Positions 46,520-55,807 are shown, counted from the stretch's first letter. The stretch: DNA of 64,000 nt from Nitrospira japonica (GCA_020723105.1 DYJL01000005.1:95293-159292), one strand, 5' to 3'. Translations and numbers: made by a program. The notes: a model not told the origin generated them from the letters alone.

Positions 46520-46785
46520 GTCGTTAGTTGTTGGTTTTTAGTTTTTATCAGGTTGCTGAAAAAGTCTGTAATTGTCATTGCGAGGAGCGTATTTTGCGAC
46601 GAAGCAATCTCAAACTTATTGATTTATAAAGAAGTGAGTTTGCGGAGTTTATCCCGAGCGGTAAAGAAAGATTGCTTCGCTTCGCTCGCAATGACAAGCG
46701 AGGGACCTGCTCGCAAAGACAGCTAAAATACTTTTTCAGCATCCTATTAGACTAACGACTAACAACTGATAACTAACAACTGATT
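46519..46785. mobile_element. MITE-like element nested between inverted heptad arrays
   Basis: AGGTTGCTGAAAAAGT (46550-46565) and ACTTTTTCAGCATCCT (46730-46745) are terminal inverted repeats (15/16). Inside lie TGTCATTGCGAG-family sequences (46573-46713). Outside, GTTAGTT/GTTGGTT units (46523-46548) face ACTAACG/ACTAACA/ACTGATA units (46751-46785): heptads split by the insertion. The right array abuts the ATPase start codon. Confidence 0.75.
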
Positions 46786-49542
46786 ATGAACATACACAAT
46801 CTCTCAAAAGAAGAGGTATTGAAGAATCTTGTCACTTCTGAGAAGGGACTTTCAGAAGACGAGGCCTCAAAGAGACTTCATGAATATGGGCTGAATGAGA
46901 TAAAGAAAGTTAAAAGAAAGCCGCTCTATCAGCGCTTCATTGCACAATTTACACATTTCCTGGCTATTCTTCTATGGTTAGCAGTGGCTCTTTGTTTGTT
47001 GTCTGAATACCTGCATCCGGGAGAAGGCTTGCTCTCTCTCGGCATAGCGATAACCATAGTTATTTTTATCAATGCAATTTTTACCTTTATGCAGGAATAC
47101 CGTGCGGAGAGGGCCGTTGAAATGTTGAAAAAGCTGATGCCTTTTTACGTGAAGGTTATAAGAGCAGGGAAAATAGAAGAGATACCTTCTGAAAAAGCAG
47201 TGCCGGGAGATTTATTGTTTTTAAGCGAAGGAGACAAGGTTCCTGCTGATGCACGGCTTATTGCATCAAACCGTTTAATGGTCAATAATGCGCCTCTTAC
47301 AGGAGAATCTGATGCAAAGCCGGGAAATCATGAAGCCTTCTACGGTGAGTATCTTGAGAGTCCCAATATTGTCTTTGCCGGTACGCTTGTTGTCAGCGGC
47401 AATGCCAAAGCTGTGGTCTTTGCTACGGGGATGTCAACAGAGTTCGGGAAGATTGCGCATCTTACTGGCGGTGTTCAGGAGAGATTAAGCCCGTTGCAGA
47501 AAGAGATTATAAGGGTAACGAAGATAGTTGCAATTATTGCGGTGACGACAGGAATAATTTTTTTTACGCTGGGTTTATTTGCAGGCAGAACGTTCTGGCA
47601 TAATTTCCTGTTTGCAATCGGCATTATCATTGCCAATGTTCCTGAAGGGCTTTTACCGACAGTGACTTTATCTCTGGCCATGGGGAGCCAGAGAATGGCA
47701 AAGAAAAAAGCCCTGATAAAAACACTCACATCTGTTGAGACACTCGGCGCTGTTACAGTTATCTGCACTGATAAGACAGGCACGCTGACGCAAAATAAAA
47801 TGGAAGTGATGAGGGTGTGGACGTTAGAGGAACAGGGATTAAGGGGTAGGGAGCAGGGGGTAGAACAAAGAACACAGAACAAAGAGAACAGACTACCCCT
47901 CTTTGAAAAAGAGGGGGAAGGGGAGATTTTTATTAGAAACAATTTGTCTGACATGCTTTTTACAATTGCATTCCTCTGTAACAATGCAACTTTTGAAGAC
48001 GACGTTTACAAAGGGGACCCTACAGAGACAGCCATTTTGAAAGCAGCACGGGAGGCCCTGGGTGACATACAGGCAGAGCGAATTTTTGAAATACCCTTTG
48101 ACTCTGAGAGAAAGAGGATGACGACTGTTTGTAAGACAGGGGGTAGAGGTCAGGGATTAAGGGTTAGTTCTTTTACCAAAGGCGCTATGGAGACGGTGCT
48201 GCCGCTCTGTAATGCTATTCTTGTAAATGGCGAGGCTGAGGCTCTCACCGAGGATATTAAAAAATCTGTCATGCTGGCATATCACTCAATGATGGATGAA
48301 GGGTTAAGGGTGATAGCGTTTGCGTATAAAGAAACAGGGGCAAGGGGCAAGGGGCAAGAGGGGGGATTTGAATCCGATACGGAATCCGACCTGACCTTTG
48401 TCGGACTCATGGGTCTTGAAGATCCACCGAGGCCTGAAGTCCCTGATGCAGTAAGGAAATGCCAGGGAGCGGGCATTAAAGTCATTATGATTACAGGAGA
48501 TGCAGGCCGGACTGCGGTTTCAATTGCAGGACAGATAGGCCTTGTCAAAGACAATCCTGTTGTGATTGAAGGGCCTGAAATGAATGCTATGTCTGATGAT
48601 GTATTAAGAGAAAGACTCCTGTCAAAAGAAATCATCTTTGCGAGAATGACTCCTGTCCATAAGATGAGGATTGTCTCTATCCTTGAAGATGAGGGTGAAA
48701 GGGTTGCAGTAACGGGTGACGGCGTCAATGATGCGCCTGCGCTGAAAAAGGCAAATATAGGCATTGCAATGGGGAGGACCGGTACAGATGTGGCACGTGA
48801 GGCTGCTGACATGGTATTGCTTGATGACAATTTTGCATCTATCGTAAATGCAATAGAAGAGGGCCGGAGTATATTCGAGAATATAAGGAAATTTATCAGC
48901 TATATCTTTGCATCCAATATCCCTGAGATTGTTCCTTATATTGCATATGTGCTTTTCAGAATCCCTTTGCCTCTGACAATTATGCAGATCCTTGCTGTGG
49001 ATTTAGGAACGGATATGTTTCCAGCCCTGGCCCTCGGTGCGGAAAAACCTGACAGGAATGTTATGAACCAGCCGCCGAGGAGCCCTGATGAAAAACTGAT
49101 GAATTTCAAAATTCTCAGCCGGGCATATTTATTTCTTGGTCCGATAGAGGCGCTTGCAGGGCTGTTTGGGTTTTTTTATGTACTAAATTCAGGGGGGTGG
49201 CAATGGGGGTCGTTGCTTTCGGCTGACAATATGCTTTATATGCAGGCCACTACAGCATGTCTTGGAGGAATTATTATTACTCAGATTGCTAATGTCTTTG
49301 CATGCCGTTCATTTAACGAGTCTGTTTTCAGCCTCGGATTTTTTTCTAACAGACTGATTATTTTAGGAATAATTATTGAAATAATCCTGACAGTTTTTAT
49401 TATTTATCAGCCTGTTGGAAATAAGATTTTCGGGACTGCGCCGCTGGAATTGAAAATATGGCTTGTGCTGATTCCATTCGGGATTGGCTTGTTGCTGGCA
49501 GAGGAATCGAGAAAGTTTTATGCAAGGAGGTTTGGGCGCTAA
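46786..49542 (+). CDS. P-type cation ATPase, Na,K-ATPase-like P2 class
   Basis: A 918-residue pump: N-terminal cation-ATPase domain, TGESDAKPG, phosphorylated Asp329 in CTDKTGTLTQNKM, TGDGVNDAPALKKA and about ten membrane segments. IIANVPEGLLPTVTLSLAMG...LTSVETLGAVTVICTDKTGT resembles the Na,K/H,K (type IIC) subclass more than Ca pumps. No beta-subunit is needed in bacterial relatives. Three N-domain segments (about residues 350-379, 451-460, 517-525) come from in-frame heptad arrays. No Shine-Dalgarno is visible before ATG 46786. Ion specificity is inferred. Confidence 0.88.
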   Translation: MNIHNLSKEEVLKNLVTSEKGLSEDEASKRLHEYGLNEIKKVKRKPLYQRFIAQFTHFLAILLWLAVALCLLSEYLHPGEGLLSLGIAITIVIFINAIFTFMQEYRAERAVEMLKKLMPFYVKVIRAGKIEEIPSEKAVPGDLLFLSEGDKVPADARLIASNRLMVNNAPLTGESDAKPGNHEAFYGEYLESPNIVFAGTLVVSGNAKAVVFATGMSTEFGKIAHLTGGVQERLSPLQKEIIRVTKIVAIIAVTTGIIFFTLGLFAGRTFWHNFLFAIGIIIANVPEGLLPTVTLSLAMGSQRMAKKKALIKTLTSVETLGAVTVICTDKTGTLTQNKMEVMRVWTLEEQGLRGREQGVEQRTQNKENRLPLFEKEGEGEIFIRNNLSDMLFTIAFLCNNATFEDDVYKGDPTETAILKAAREALGDIQAERIFEIPFDSERKRMTTVCKTGGRGQGLRVSSFTKGAMETVLPLCNAILVNGEAEALTEDIKKSVMLAYHSMMDEGLRVIAFAYKETGARGKGQEGGFESDTESDLTFVGLMGLEDPPRPEVPDAVRKCQGAGIKVIMITGDAGRTAVSIAGQIGLVKDNPVVIEGPEMNAMSDDVLRERLLSKEIIFARMTPVHKMRIVSILEDEGERVAVTGDGVNDAPALKKANIGIAMGRTGTDVAREAADMVLLDDNFASIVNAIEEGRSIFENIRKFISYIFASNIPEIVPYIAYVLFRIPLPLTIMQILAVDLGTDMFPALALGAEKPDRNVMNQPPRSPDEKLMNFKILSRAYLFLGPIEALAGLFGFFYVLNSGGWQWGSLLSADNMLYMQATTACLGGIIITQIANVFACRSFNESVFSLGFFSNRLIILGIIIEIILTVFIIYQPVGNKIFGTAPLELKIWLVLIPFGIGLLLAEESRKFYARRFGR
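47835..47923. repeat. translated heptad arrays in the ATPase N domain
   Basis: GGGATTA, AGGGGTA, GGGAGCA, GGGGGTA, then GAACAAA, GAACACA, GAACAAA, GAGAACA in one register (47835-47890), followed by a CCCCTCTTT/AAAGAGGGG hairpin. Further units lie at 48139-48166 (GGGGGTA, GAGGTCA, GGGATTA, AGGGTTA) and 48337-48357 (GGGGCAA three times). All keep the frame open. Confidence 0.9.
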
Positions 49543-49575
49543 AGAAAAAGTCATAAAAATACGAAATCATTAGGT

Positions 49576-49752
49576 ATGAGTATTGTTTTGCCTTTCAAAA
49601 GACGGGAAAAATTAACCGCTCTATTGGATGTTGTTGTCATTACAATTCTTGTTACGCTCGTATACGTTATGTCTGTTTATACCAACGCGCACAATATTAT
49701 TGACAACTGGGCCGCGAACAAGCGTTTTGCAGGCAGTAAATCCATTCCTTGA
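49576..49752 (+). CDS. small single-pass membrane protein (hypothetical)
   Basis: A 58-residue frame: basic start (MSIVLPFKRREK), one membrane helix (ALLDVVVITILVTLVYVMSVY) and a short polar tail. Only a weak GGT stands upstream. It precedes the HDOD gene by 64 nt. No family recognised. Confidence 0.45.
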   Translation: MSIVLPFKRREKLTALLDVVVITILVTLVYVMSVYTNAHNIIDNWAANKRFAGSKSIP

Positions 49753-49816
49753 TAAATGCAGAATCTATGTAATAGAATCTAAGCAGTTAATTACTTTACA
49801 AGAGGGGCATATATAA

Positions 49817-50659
49817 ATGAAAAACGATTCTTTAAAAGTTTTTGTTAAAAAAATACCTGCGCTTCCGACACTGCCTGTTATTGCACAGGAAATTTTAATG
49901 CTCATAGATGATGATCTGGTCTCTGCAAATAAACTTGAACACATCATCGAAAAAGATCCTGCCATTTCGTTAAGAATATTGAGTCTTGCCAACTCGGCTT
50001 TCTGGGGAATAGCGCCTGTAAGAACCCTGGGCGATGCAGTTTTCAGAATCGGCTTTAATAATGTCAGATATCTGGCAGTCGGAGTCTCCCTGATGACCCT
50101 TTTTGACAACAAAAAACATATGAAGGCAGACTATCATAAAATATTCAATCATTCTGTGGCTGTCGGATTTATTGCAAAACTCCTGTCAATGAATATTCAA
50201 TCAATGGTATCAGAAGAGATACTGATTGACGGGATGTTGCATGATATAGGTATTCTGGTGCTGAACAGGTATTTCCCGGATTCTTATGCGAAGGTGCTGG
50301 ATTTGGCAGCAAAGGGAAAACCCCTCATCGAGGCTGAAAAAACGGTCCTGGACTTTACACATGCTGAGATCGGAAGCTGGCTGGCTGAAGAATGGAAATT
50401 GCCGCGCACCATTATTGATACAACCTTACACCATCATGAACCGTCTCTTGCAGAAAGAAATCTGCTTCAGGTGGCTGTTGTGCATCTGGCTGACTTTCTT
50501 ACCACTAAATCGGTTCTGAGGGCCACGGCCCAGGACCCTCAATATTCTCTGGATCCGGCCTGCATGGACCTGCTCGGCATGTCAGCTAATGACCTGAAAA
50601 GAATCGAATCACAGATAAAGAGCGGTGAACTGTTCAGCGGGCTCTTTGTACAGGGATAG
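49817..50659 (+). CDS. HDOD domain protein
   Basis: A 280-residue signalling protein with an HDOD domain (LPTLPVIAQEILMLIDDD, IEKDPAISLRILSLANSAFWG, LIDGMLHDIGILVLNRYF, THAEIGSWLAEEWKLP). HDOD proteins are catalytically dead HD relatives in signal chains. GAGGGG before ATG. Confidence 0.88.
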   Translation: MKNDSLKVFVKKIPALPTLPVIAQEILMLIDDDLVSANKLEHIIEKDPAISLRILSLANSAFWGIAPVRTLGDAVFRIGFNNVRYLAVGVSLMTLFDNKKHMKADYHKIFNHSVAVGFIAKLLSMNIQSMVSEEILIDGMLHDIGILVLNRYFPDSYAKVLDLAAKGKPLIEAEKTVLDFTHAEIGSWLAEEWKLPRTIIDTTLHHHEPSLAERNLLQVAVVHLADFLTTKSVLRATAQDPQYSLDPACMDLLGMSANDLKRIESQIKSGELFSGLFVQG

Positions 50660-50668
50660 AGAAAGTTA

Positions 50669-51229
50669 TTAATACCACCAGGGATAAAATGGATAATTAT
50701 CGTAATATGGAGAAGACGGGTTAAATTTATAACGATAATATGGCGGAGGATAATATGGAGGATATAAATAATAGATGTTCTCTTTATATTCATCCCACAG
50801 ATAAATCTCTTTTATTTCAAACAGGGGATAGGTATATTCCATTTCCCCTATAGCGCCTTTTCGTGTCTCAATGAACTCTCCTGCAATGGTAATCTCCCTT
50901 TTTTCATTGTAAATAACAGGGTCCAAAAGTTCCGGGCCGCGGTAGAGGGCTAAAAATCTTTCATTCTTTCCAGCTTTGTATCCTTTCAGATAGCCTCTGG
51001 AGTTTACAGGAACCATGAGGGCTTCAATGAGGGAGCCTTCTTTTGTTATTGATGTCCTGACAATGATGCCCCCCAGGATGAAGAGCTTTCCTTTATTCAG
51101 GACGGGATTCTGTTTTAACTCAGTAAGGGGCATATTGTAAATTCCCCTCTGCATGAAATCTTTTGTCAGCACAGGAGCGCAGGAGAAGAAAAAAACAGGT
51201 ACAAACAGTATAAGGAATATTTTTTTCAT
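50669..51229 (-). CDS. Slp family outer membrane lipoprotein
   Basis: A 186-residue lipoprotein: signal peptide with lipobox FFFSC (Cys 17), Slp-type core (NKGKLFILGGIIVRT, FLALYRGPELLDP, REITIAGEFIETRKG, YPLFEIKEIYLW) and a Tyr/Pro-rich tail. Role in the family is poorly defined (stationary/carbon-starvation lipoproteins). Confidence 0.85.
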   Translation of the reverse strand: MKKIFLILFVPVFFFSCAPVLTKDFMQRGIYNMPLTELKQNPVLNKGKLFILGGIIVRTSITKEGSLIEALMVPVNSRGYLKGYKAGKNERFLALYRGPELLDPVIYNEKREITIAGEFIETRKGAIGEMEYTYPLFEIKEIYLWDEYKENIYYLYPPYYPPPYYRYKFNPSSPYYDNYPFYPWWY

Positions 51230-51324
51230 AATGATTTATCTCTTGTTTTCAGTATAGCAGAACAGAGGGGAGAGTCAACCTGTTAAAGACCAGATTTAAC
51301 CGCTTAAACCGTTTTTTATTTCTT

Positions 51325-51352
51325 ACCTAACTCCTACCCCCTATCCCCTTCT
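51325..51352. repeat. heptad array, C-rich
   Basis: CTAACTC, CTACCCC, CTATCCC, CTTCTCA in exact register in the 198-nt gap between slp and the Cys-rich gene; an unpaired array. Confidence 0.75.
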
Positions 51353-51427
51353 CAAAAGTATGGGCATGGATATTGCAAGTTAATGATATCAGAGAGTCAA
51401 GACAGTAAATAAAGAAGGGAGGACCAA

Positions 51428-51766
51428 GTGATAGAGATTAATAATAAGCAGGAAAAATGTTCAATCTGCAAAAAAGAATATACGTCTCTTCATTCTGAAG
51501 TCATGCCCGGGGTTAATATCTACGTCTGTGAAAAATGCCTGGAAGCCGCTAAAGACAATTTCATCTGGATCTGCATGAATTGCGGCAAATCTTATCTGAG
51601 ACCCAAGAAGCTGGTGCTTAACAGACTCAGAGATGAAGAGCTGAAAAGGGCTTACATACTATGTGAGGACATGCAGATAATTCAGGGAATAGACATATGC
51701 ATATCGTGTGATCCTGAGGGCATTTTCAATTATATGGAAAGCCAGAAAATGGCGATGGAATGTTAG
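51428..51766 (+). CDS. Cys-rich putative zinc-binding protein
   Basis: A 112-residue protein starting with GTG after GGGAGG. Four CxxC knuckles (C11/C14, C34/C37, C49/C52, C91/C94) and a short charged linker suggest two zinc-ribbon-like modules. No family recognised. Confidence 0.7.
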   Translation: MIEINNKQEKCSICKKEYTSLHSEVMPGVNIYVCEKCLEAAKDNFIWICMNCGKSYLRPKKLVLNRLRDEELKRAYILCEDMQIIQGIDICISCDPEGIFNYMESQKMAMEC

Positions 51767-51833
51767 ATGCTGCGTAGCATTAATTGTCAGTAATGACAAA
51801 TTGTGACACTGGTTGAGCACGAACAGATTCGGA

Positions 51834-52592
51834 TTATTTTCTTTTTTCAAAGAAAAATCCGGCTGCGGCAACGAATACAATTGATGAAATTATCAGGACG
51901 CTTAAGTCAACAATCAGGGGAAAGTCAGCTATTATAGCGTTCCTGAATATGGAATGCTTCAGGGCATCTACACCGAAAGTCAATGGATTCACCTTCGTTA
52001 TCCACCTTAAAATGTCAGGCAGGTCTTTTACCGGATACATGGCGCCGGACAGAAAGAACATCGGCATCACAATAAAATTCATGATAGCGCTGAAACTTTC
52101 CATGCTCTCAAAGAAAGCTGCAAGAATAATCCCCAGCGCCGAAATGCAGAACGCCAGTAAAAAGCAGATGGCTATGGTATAGGGTATTGACAGGATGCTC
52201 AGTTTGATGCCGAGAAAAGGGAAAAATAAAAGTATCATTGCGGCCTGTATAACAGATATGATTGTTCCGCTCAGGGCTTTGCCAATAACTATGGAAAAGC
52301 GTGATATAGGCGCAACAAGTATCTCCTTCATCAAGCCGAACTCTTTATCCCAGATGATGGATATTGAAGAGAAGATCGAATTAAAAAGGATGGTCATGCC
52401 GAGTATGCCGGGGAATATGAACTGCATATATGAGACTCCGCCGCCTGGAGAGACCAGCCTGGACATTCCGCCGCCCACGAGAAAGAGCCAGATAAGAGGC
52501 CGGGTAAGAGTGGAAATCAACCGGCTCTTTTCTCTAATGAACTTTTTAAAATCCCTCGCAATTAAAACATAAACTGCATTGATTTCTATCAG
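51834..52592 (-). CDS. ABC-2 type transporter permease, start uncertain
   Basis: Six-helix ABC-2 permease with GLMKEILVAPISRFSIVIGKALSG and MPMFFLSGAMYPVKDLP. The conserved frame reads upstream through IARDFKKFIREKSRLISTLTRPLIWLF, so the TTG at 52520 is too late. There is no in-frame ATG/GTG before a stop near 52655; CTG 52592 (AAGGGG upstream) is the best start I can see. Partner ATPase is probably the gene at 53830-54807, from which it is separated by an opposite-strand gene. Confidence 0.75.
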   Translation of the reverse strand: MIEINAVYVLIARDFKKFIREKSRLISTLTRPLIWLFLVGGGMSRLVSPGGGVSYMQFIFPGILGMTILFNSIFSSISIIWDKEFGLMKEILVAPISRFSIVIGKALSGTIISVIQAAMILLFFPFLGIKLSILSIPYTIAICFLLAFCISALGIILAAFFESMESFSAIMNFIVMPMFFLSGAMYPVKDLPDILRWITKVNPLTFGVDALKHSIFRNAIIADFPLIVDLSVLIISSIVFVAAAGFFFEKRK

Positions 52593-52698
52593 AGTTTGTG
52601 TTACCCCTTTCTGTCTGATTTGATAAATTATAGCAGATGTCTGTCTTCTACGGTTCTATTGCAATATCGGGGTTAATCTTTTAAGATAAATTTGTACA

Positions 52699-53817
52699 AT
52701 GTATACCAAACACTTTGGTTTAAAAATTCTCCCCTTTGAAAACGTGCCTGATCCAAGGTTTTTTTTCGATCATGGCGACCATGCGCGCATTCGCAAGCGG
52801 ATAGAAGACTCTATAGCAGCCGGAAGAGGTTTAATGTTAGTAACAGGGCCTATAGGATCCGGCAAGACAACGCTCAGTCAGATGATCAAGTCCGAATTTT
52901 CCTCTGATATAAAACTCATATGGATGGCTGTGCCGCCTGACAACAGTATGGATCTTTTTCTGTATGTGGCTCTGGAACTCGGTGTGAAACCAGCAGCAAC
53001 TGAGAGGGTATTTGTCTTAAGGGACATCAAAGAAGCCCTCCTGAAAATTAATTCCGAAGGCCGGAAGTGTTTATTGATAATAGATGAATCACATCTGATG
53101 ACCGAGGACAATCTCAATGGTATTCGCCTGCTGAACAATCTTGAGGAAGGCTCAATAAAACTCATTCAGATCCTTCTGCTGGGACAGGAGGAAATAATGG
53201 AGATAATCAACAGGCCTGAGATGGAGCCTTTTAAACAACGCATTGCGACCCTTGAAATCATAGGAAGAATGAATTCTGACAGGATACGCAGGTATGTTTC
53301 ACATCGTATTGAAGTGGCCGGAGGCTCCCCTTCCATATTTGCAGAAACGGGCTGGGAGGCCTTGAGTCTGGCATTTGGCTCTGAGGGCATGCCCCGCAAA
53401 ATCAATTCCTTATGTGACAGGTCCCTCCATGCGGCCTTTGAGAAAGGCAAAACGATAGTAGATGTCTATGACGTCTATGAAGCAGCACAGGGAATGGGAT
53501 TAAGCAAGGAGCTGTTTCATTATATAGTATCGCTTAAGAATCTGGAGAGAAAAAAACAGGACGTGTCTGCTGAAGAAAAAGAACCTGTGACAGAACCTGA
53601 GATACATAGTGAAAAACATAAACATCCCGTCAGCAGGGAACCACAAAACGTGCGCCCCGCGGCACAAAGACCGGCCAGGAAAACATCGGAGTTCAGCCTT
53701 ATGGCCCCTGAAACAGTTCAAAAGGGTATAAGCAAACCGGTGCTGGTTTTTTTAATATTCATAGCAGCGCTGATCTTAAGTATATTTTTTATACTGTCAG
53801 ATATCTGGCTTCAATGA
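52699..53817 (+). CDS. ExeA/GspA-like AAA+ ATPase with C-terminal membrane anchor
   Basis: A 372-residue protein: MYTKHFGLKILPFENVPDPRFFF start typical of ExeA, Walker A GPIGSGKTT, Walker B CLLIIDESHLM, a C-terminal linker and one membrane helix (PVLVFLIFIAALILSIFFIL). Such proteins insert secretion or pilus assemblies through peptidoglycan. It lies between two minus-strand ABC transporter genes. Confidence 0.85.
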   Translation: MYTKHFGLKILPFENVPDPRFFFDHGDHARIRKRIEDSIAAGRGLMLVTGPIGSGKTTLSQMIKSEFSSDIKLIWMAVPPDNSMDLFLYVALELGVKPAATERVFVLRDIKEALLKINSEGRKCLLIIDESHLMTEDNLNGIRLLNNLEEGSIKLIQILLLGQEEIMEIINRPEMEPFKQRIATLEIIGRMNSDRIRRYVSHRIEVAGGSPSIFAETGWEALSLAFGSEGMPRKINSLCDRSLHAAFEKGKTIVDVYDVYEAAQGMGLSKELFHYIVSLKNLERKKQDVSAEEKEPVTEPEIHSEKHKHPVSREPQNVRPAAQRPARKTSEFSLMAPETVQKGISKPVLVFLIFIAALILSIFFILSDIWLQ

Positions 53818-53829
53818 ACCTGTCTGTCT

Positions 53830-54807
53830 CTAATGCCTTCTTCTGTAAGCCCGCACTGCTTCCCTGATAGTATCCTCTGAAGAGCCATTCTGATCCCGGA
53901 TTTGCTTGCCTGTCATTTTGAGGAAGACATCATTTAATGTAGGTCTCTGAAGCCTTACGGAAAGGACTTTTTCTCCTACAGCCTTTATAAGTTCGGGGAT
54001 GCATGCATCTCCTTTGAGGGTAGTCAGAAATAATTCATTATCTTTTTCGGAAACGTTAATGTTGAACAGTTTCTCAATCTCAATTTTTGCCTTTGCATTG
54101 TCCGCTGTCCTGATATAGATAACATCTCCTCCAAGGGACTTCTTGAGTTCTTCAGGTGTTCCGGCAGCAATTATTTTCCCTTTATCAATGATGGCTATAT
54201 TATTGCAGACCTCGGCTTCTTCCATATAATGAGTTGTCATAAAGATTGTGACGTTATGCTTTTTGGGAAGTTCAACGATAAATTCCCAGAGGTTCGCCCG
54301 TGACTGCGGGTCCAGTCCGAGCGTTGGTTCATCGAGAAATAAGACCTTGGGCCTGTGAATCAGTCCCCGCGCAACCTCAAGCCTTCTCTTCATTCCGCCG
54401 GAGAATATTTTTACAAGATCATTTTTCCTCTCATGCAGGCCGACAAAGTGCAGGGCGTCATTAATGCGTTTTTTGATTTCACTTTTTTTAACGTCATACA
54501 GATAAGCATGAAACATCAGATTCTCATAAGCCGTTAAATCTTTATCAAGCGTTGTGTCCTGAAAGACAATCCCAATTGCATGGCGTACTTCCGAGGGATT
54601 TTTAAGGCAATCATATCCAGCTATTGATACTCTTCCTGATGTCGGCGCAAGCAGGGTGCAGAGGATATTAATGGTGGTAGTTTTTCCCGCGCCATTAGGG
54701 CCGAGAAAGCCAAAGATTGTGCCCTCGGCTACTTCAAAAGAGATATTATCCACGGCAGTCAGATTTCCGAAGAGCTTAGTCAGATTTTCGACTTTAATAA
54801 CAGACAT
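53830..54807 (-). CDS. ABC transporter ATP-binding protein (DrrA-like)
   Basis: A 325-residue ATPase: Walker A GPNGAGKTT, signature FSGGMKRRLE, Walker B VLFLDEPTLGLDPQ, then a C-terminal extension (LRLQRPTLNDVFLKMTG) of the DrrA/CcmA-type drug exporters. Faces the ABC-2 permease 1.2 kb away on the same strand. Confidence 0.9.
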   Translation of the reverse strand: MSVIKVENLTKLFGNLTAVDNISFEVAEGTIFGFLGPNGAGKTTTINILCTLLAPTSGRVSIAGYDCLKNPSEVRHAIGIVFQDTTLDKDLTAYENLMFHAYLYDVKKSEIKKRINDALHFVGLHERKNDLVKIFSGGMKRRLEVARGLIHRPKVLFLDEPTLGLDPQSRANLWEFIVELPKKHNVTIFMTTHYMEEAEVCNNIAIIDKGKIIAAGTPEELKKSLGGDVIYIRTADNAKAKIEIEKLFNINVSEKDNELFLTTLKGDACIPELIKAVGEKVLSVRLQRPTLNDVFLKMTGKQIRDQNGSSEDTIREAVRAYRRRH

Positions 54808-54848
54808 GACAAGAGTTTAGCAAAAAACTATTAATGAGGGAAGAAGGG

Positions 54849-54876
54849 CCGGGGGCGAGCAGTTGTTCGCCCCCGG
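54849..54876 (-). terminator. strong GC hairpin downstream of parA-like gene
   Basis: CCGGGGGCGA/TCGCCCCCGG, 10-bp stem, with no T-run after it. It may be a terminator or another interspersed palindrome. Confidence 0.55.
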
Positions 54877-54900
54877 TGAATTTAAAATCTGAAAGAATAA

Positions 54901-55695
54901 TTATATTGATGAAATAAGCTGGCGCACCTGATTTACTGTGGGGTCTTCTGTTCCGTTAATCTGTTCGTCCAGCCACAGTGTGACCAGGCGGTAATCGTCT
55001 GCACCATTGGAAATACGGTCGGTAAGTATCACTGGTTTGCCGCGGCCCGGAGCTTCTGCGAGGGAAACATTCTCGCGGATTATAGGTGATACTTTTCTTG
55101 GGAACATCTCTTTAATCGTGTCCATAATGTCCCAGTGAATACGGCGGCGGCGATGAGCCCTGCAGGGGATAATTGCTTCAATCTTGATTTCCGGATTTCT
55201 TAATTCAAAGGATTCAATAACTGTAACCATTTGCTTCAGACCGTTCAGCCCCAGAAAGGATGTCTCAACCGGAATAAGCACGTGCTGGGACGCCATGAGC
55301 GCATTTACAGCATGGAATCCAAGACTGGGGGGACAATCAATAATCACGAGGTCCCAGTCTCCCTGTGTCTGCTGAAGACATGTTGTCAGGTTGTCGTTTT
55401 CTCTTCTTTCGTTATGCCAGAAACCTGCTGTTTCAAGCGCCATCCCGGAAGGGACTAAATCAACTCCTGGAACTTCTGTGGAAACAACTGGCAGCTCAGA
55501 CATATTTTGCAGCGCATTCAGAAAATCGTTTCCGTCACTCATTATTCCAACACTTATACTGGCGCTTCCCTGCGGATCCATGTCAACAAGAAGAACCTTC
55601 TTCCCCATTTCACCCCAGCAAGCTGCGAGATTTACTGCTGTTGTGGTTTTACCTACTCCACCCTTGAGATTTACTACCGATATTACCTTCTTCAT
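54901..55695 (-). CDS. ParA/Soj-family ATPase
   Basis: A 264-residue ATPase with deviant Walker A NLKGGVGKTTTAVNLA, DMDPQGSASISVG and VIIDCPPSLGFHAVNALMASQHVLIPVE. ATG 55695 follows GGAGGAG; a longer frame to 55797 is rejected. No parB is next to it, so it is an orphan ParA rather than a chromosome-partition pair as far as this window shows. Confidence 0.85.
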   Translation of the reverse strand: MKKVISVVNLKGGVGKTTTAVNLAACWGEMGKKVLLVDMDPQGSASISVGIMSDGNDFLNALQNMSELPVVSTEVPGVDLVPSGMALETAGFWHNERRENDNLTTCLQQTQGDWDLVIIDCPPSLGFHAVNALMASQHVLIPVETSFLGLNGLKQMVTVIESFELRNPEIKIEAIIPCRAHRRRRIHWDIMDTIKEMFPRKVSPIIRENVSLAEAPGRGKPVILTDRISNGADDYRLVTLWLDEQINGTEDPTVNQVRQLISSI

Positions 55696-55807
55696 CACCT
55701 TTTCTCCTCCCTGTATTTTTCCAGACAAATGCCGGATTTCAGCCTTATAGCCCTTATAAAGCCGTATTAATCTAAAGACTTTTATATGAATTGTCAATTG
55801 CTCTTTA

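Noticed and set aside
51834..52520. ABC-2 permease starting with TTG 52520
   Set aside because: Conserved permease sequence (ARDFKKFIREKSR) continues upstream in frame.
54901..55695. Chromosome or plasmid partition locus
   Set aside because: ParA-like ATPase stands alone; no parB gene or parS-like sites were seen near it.
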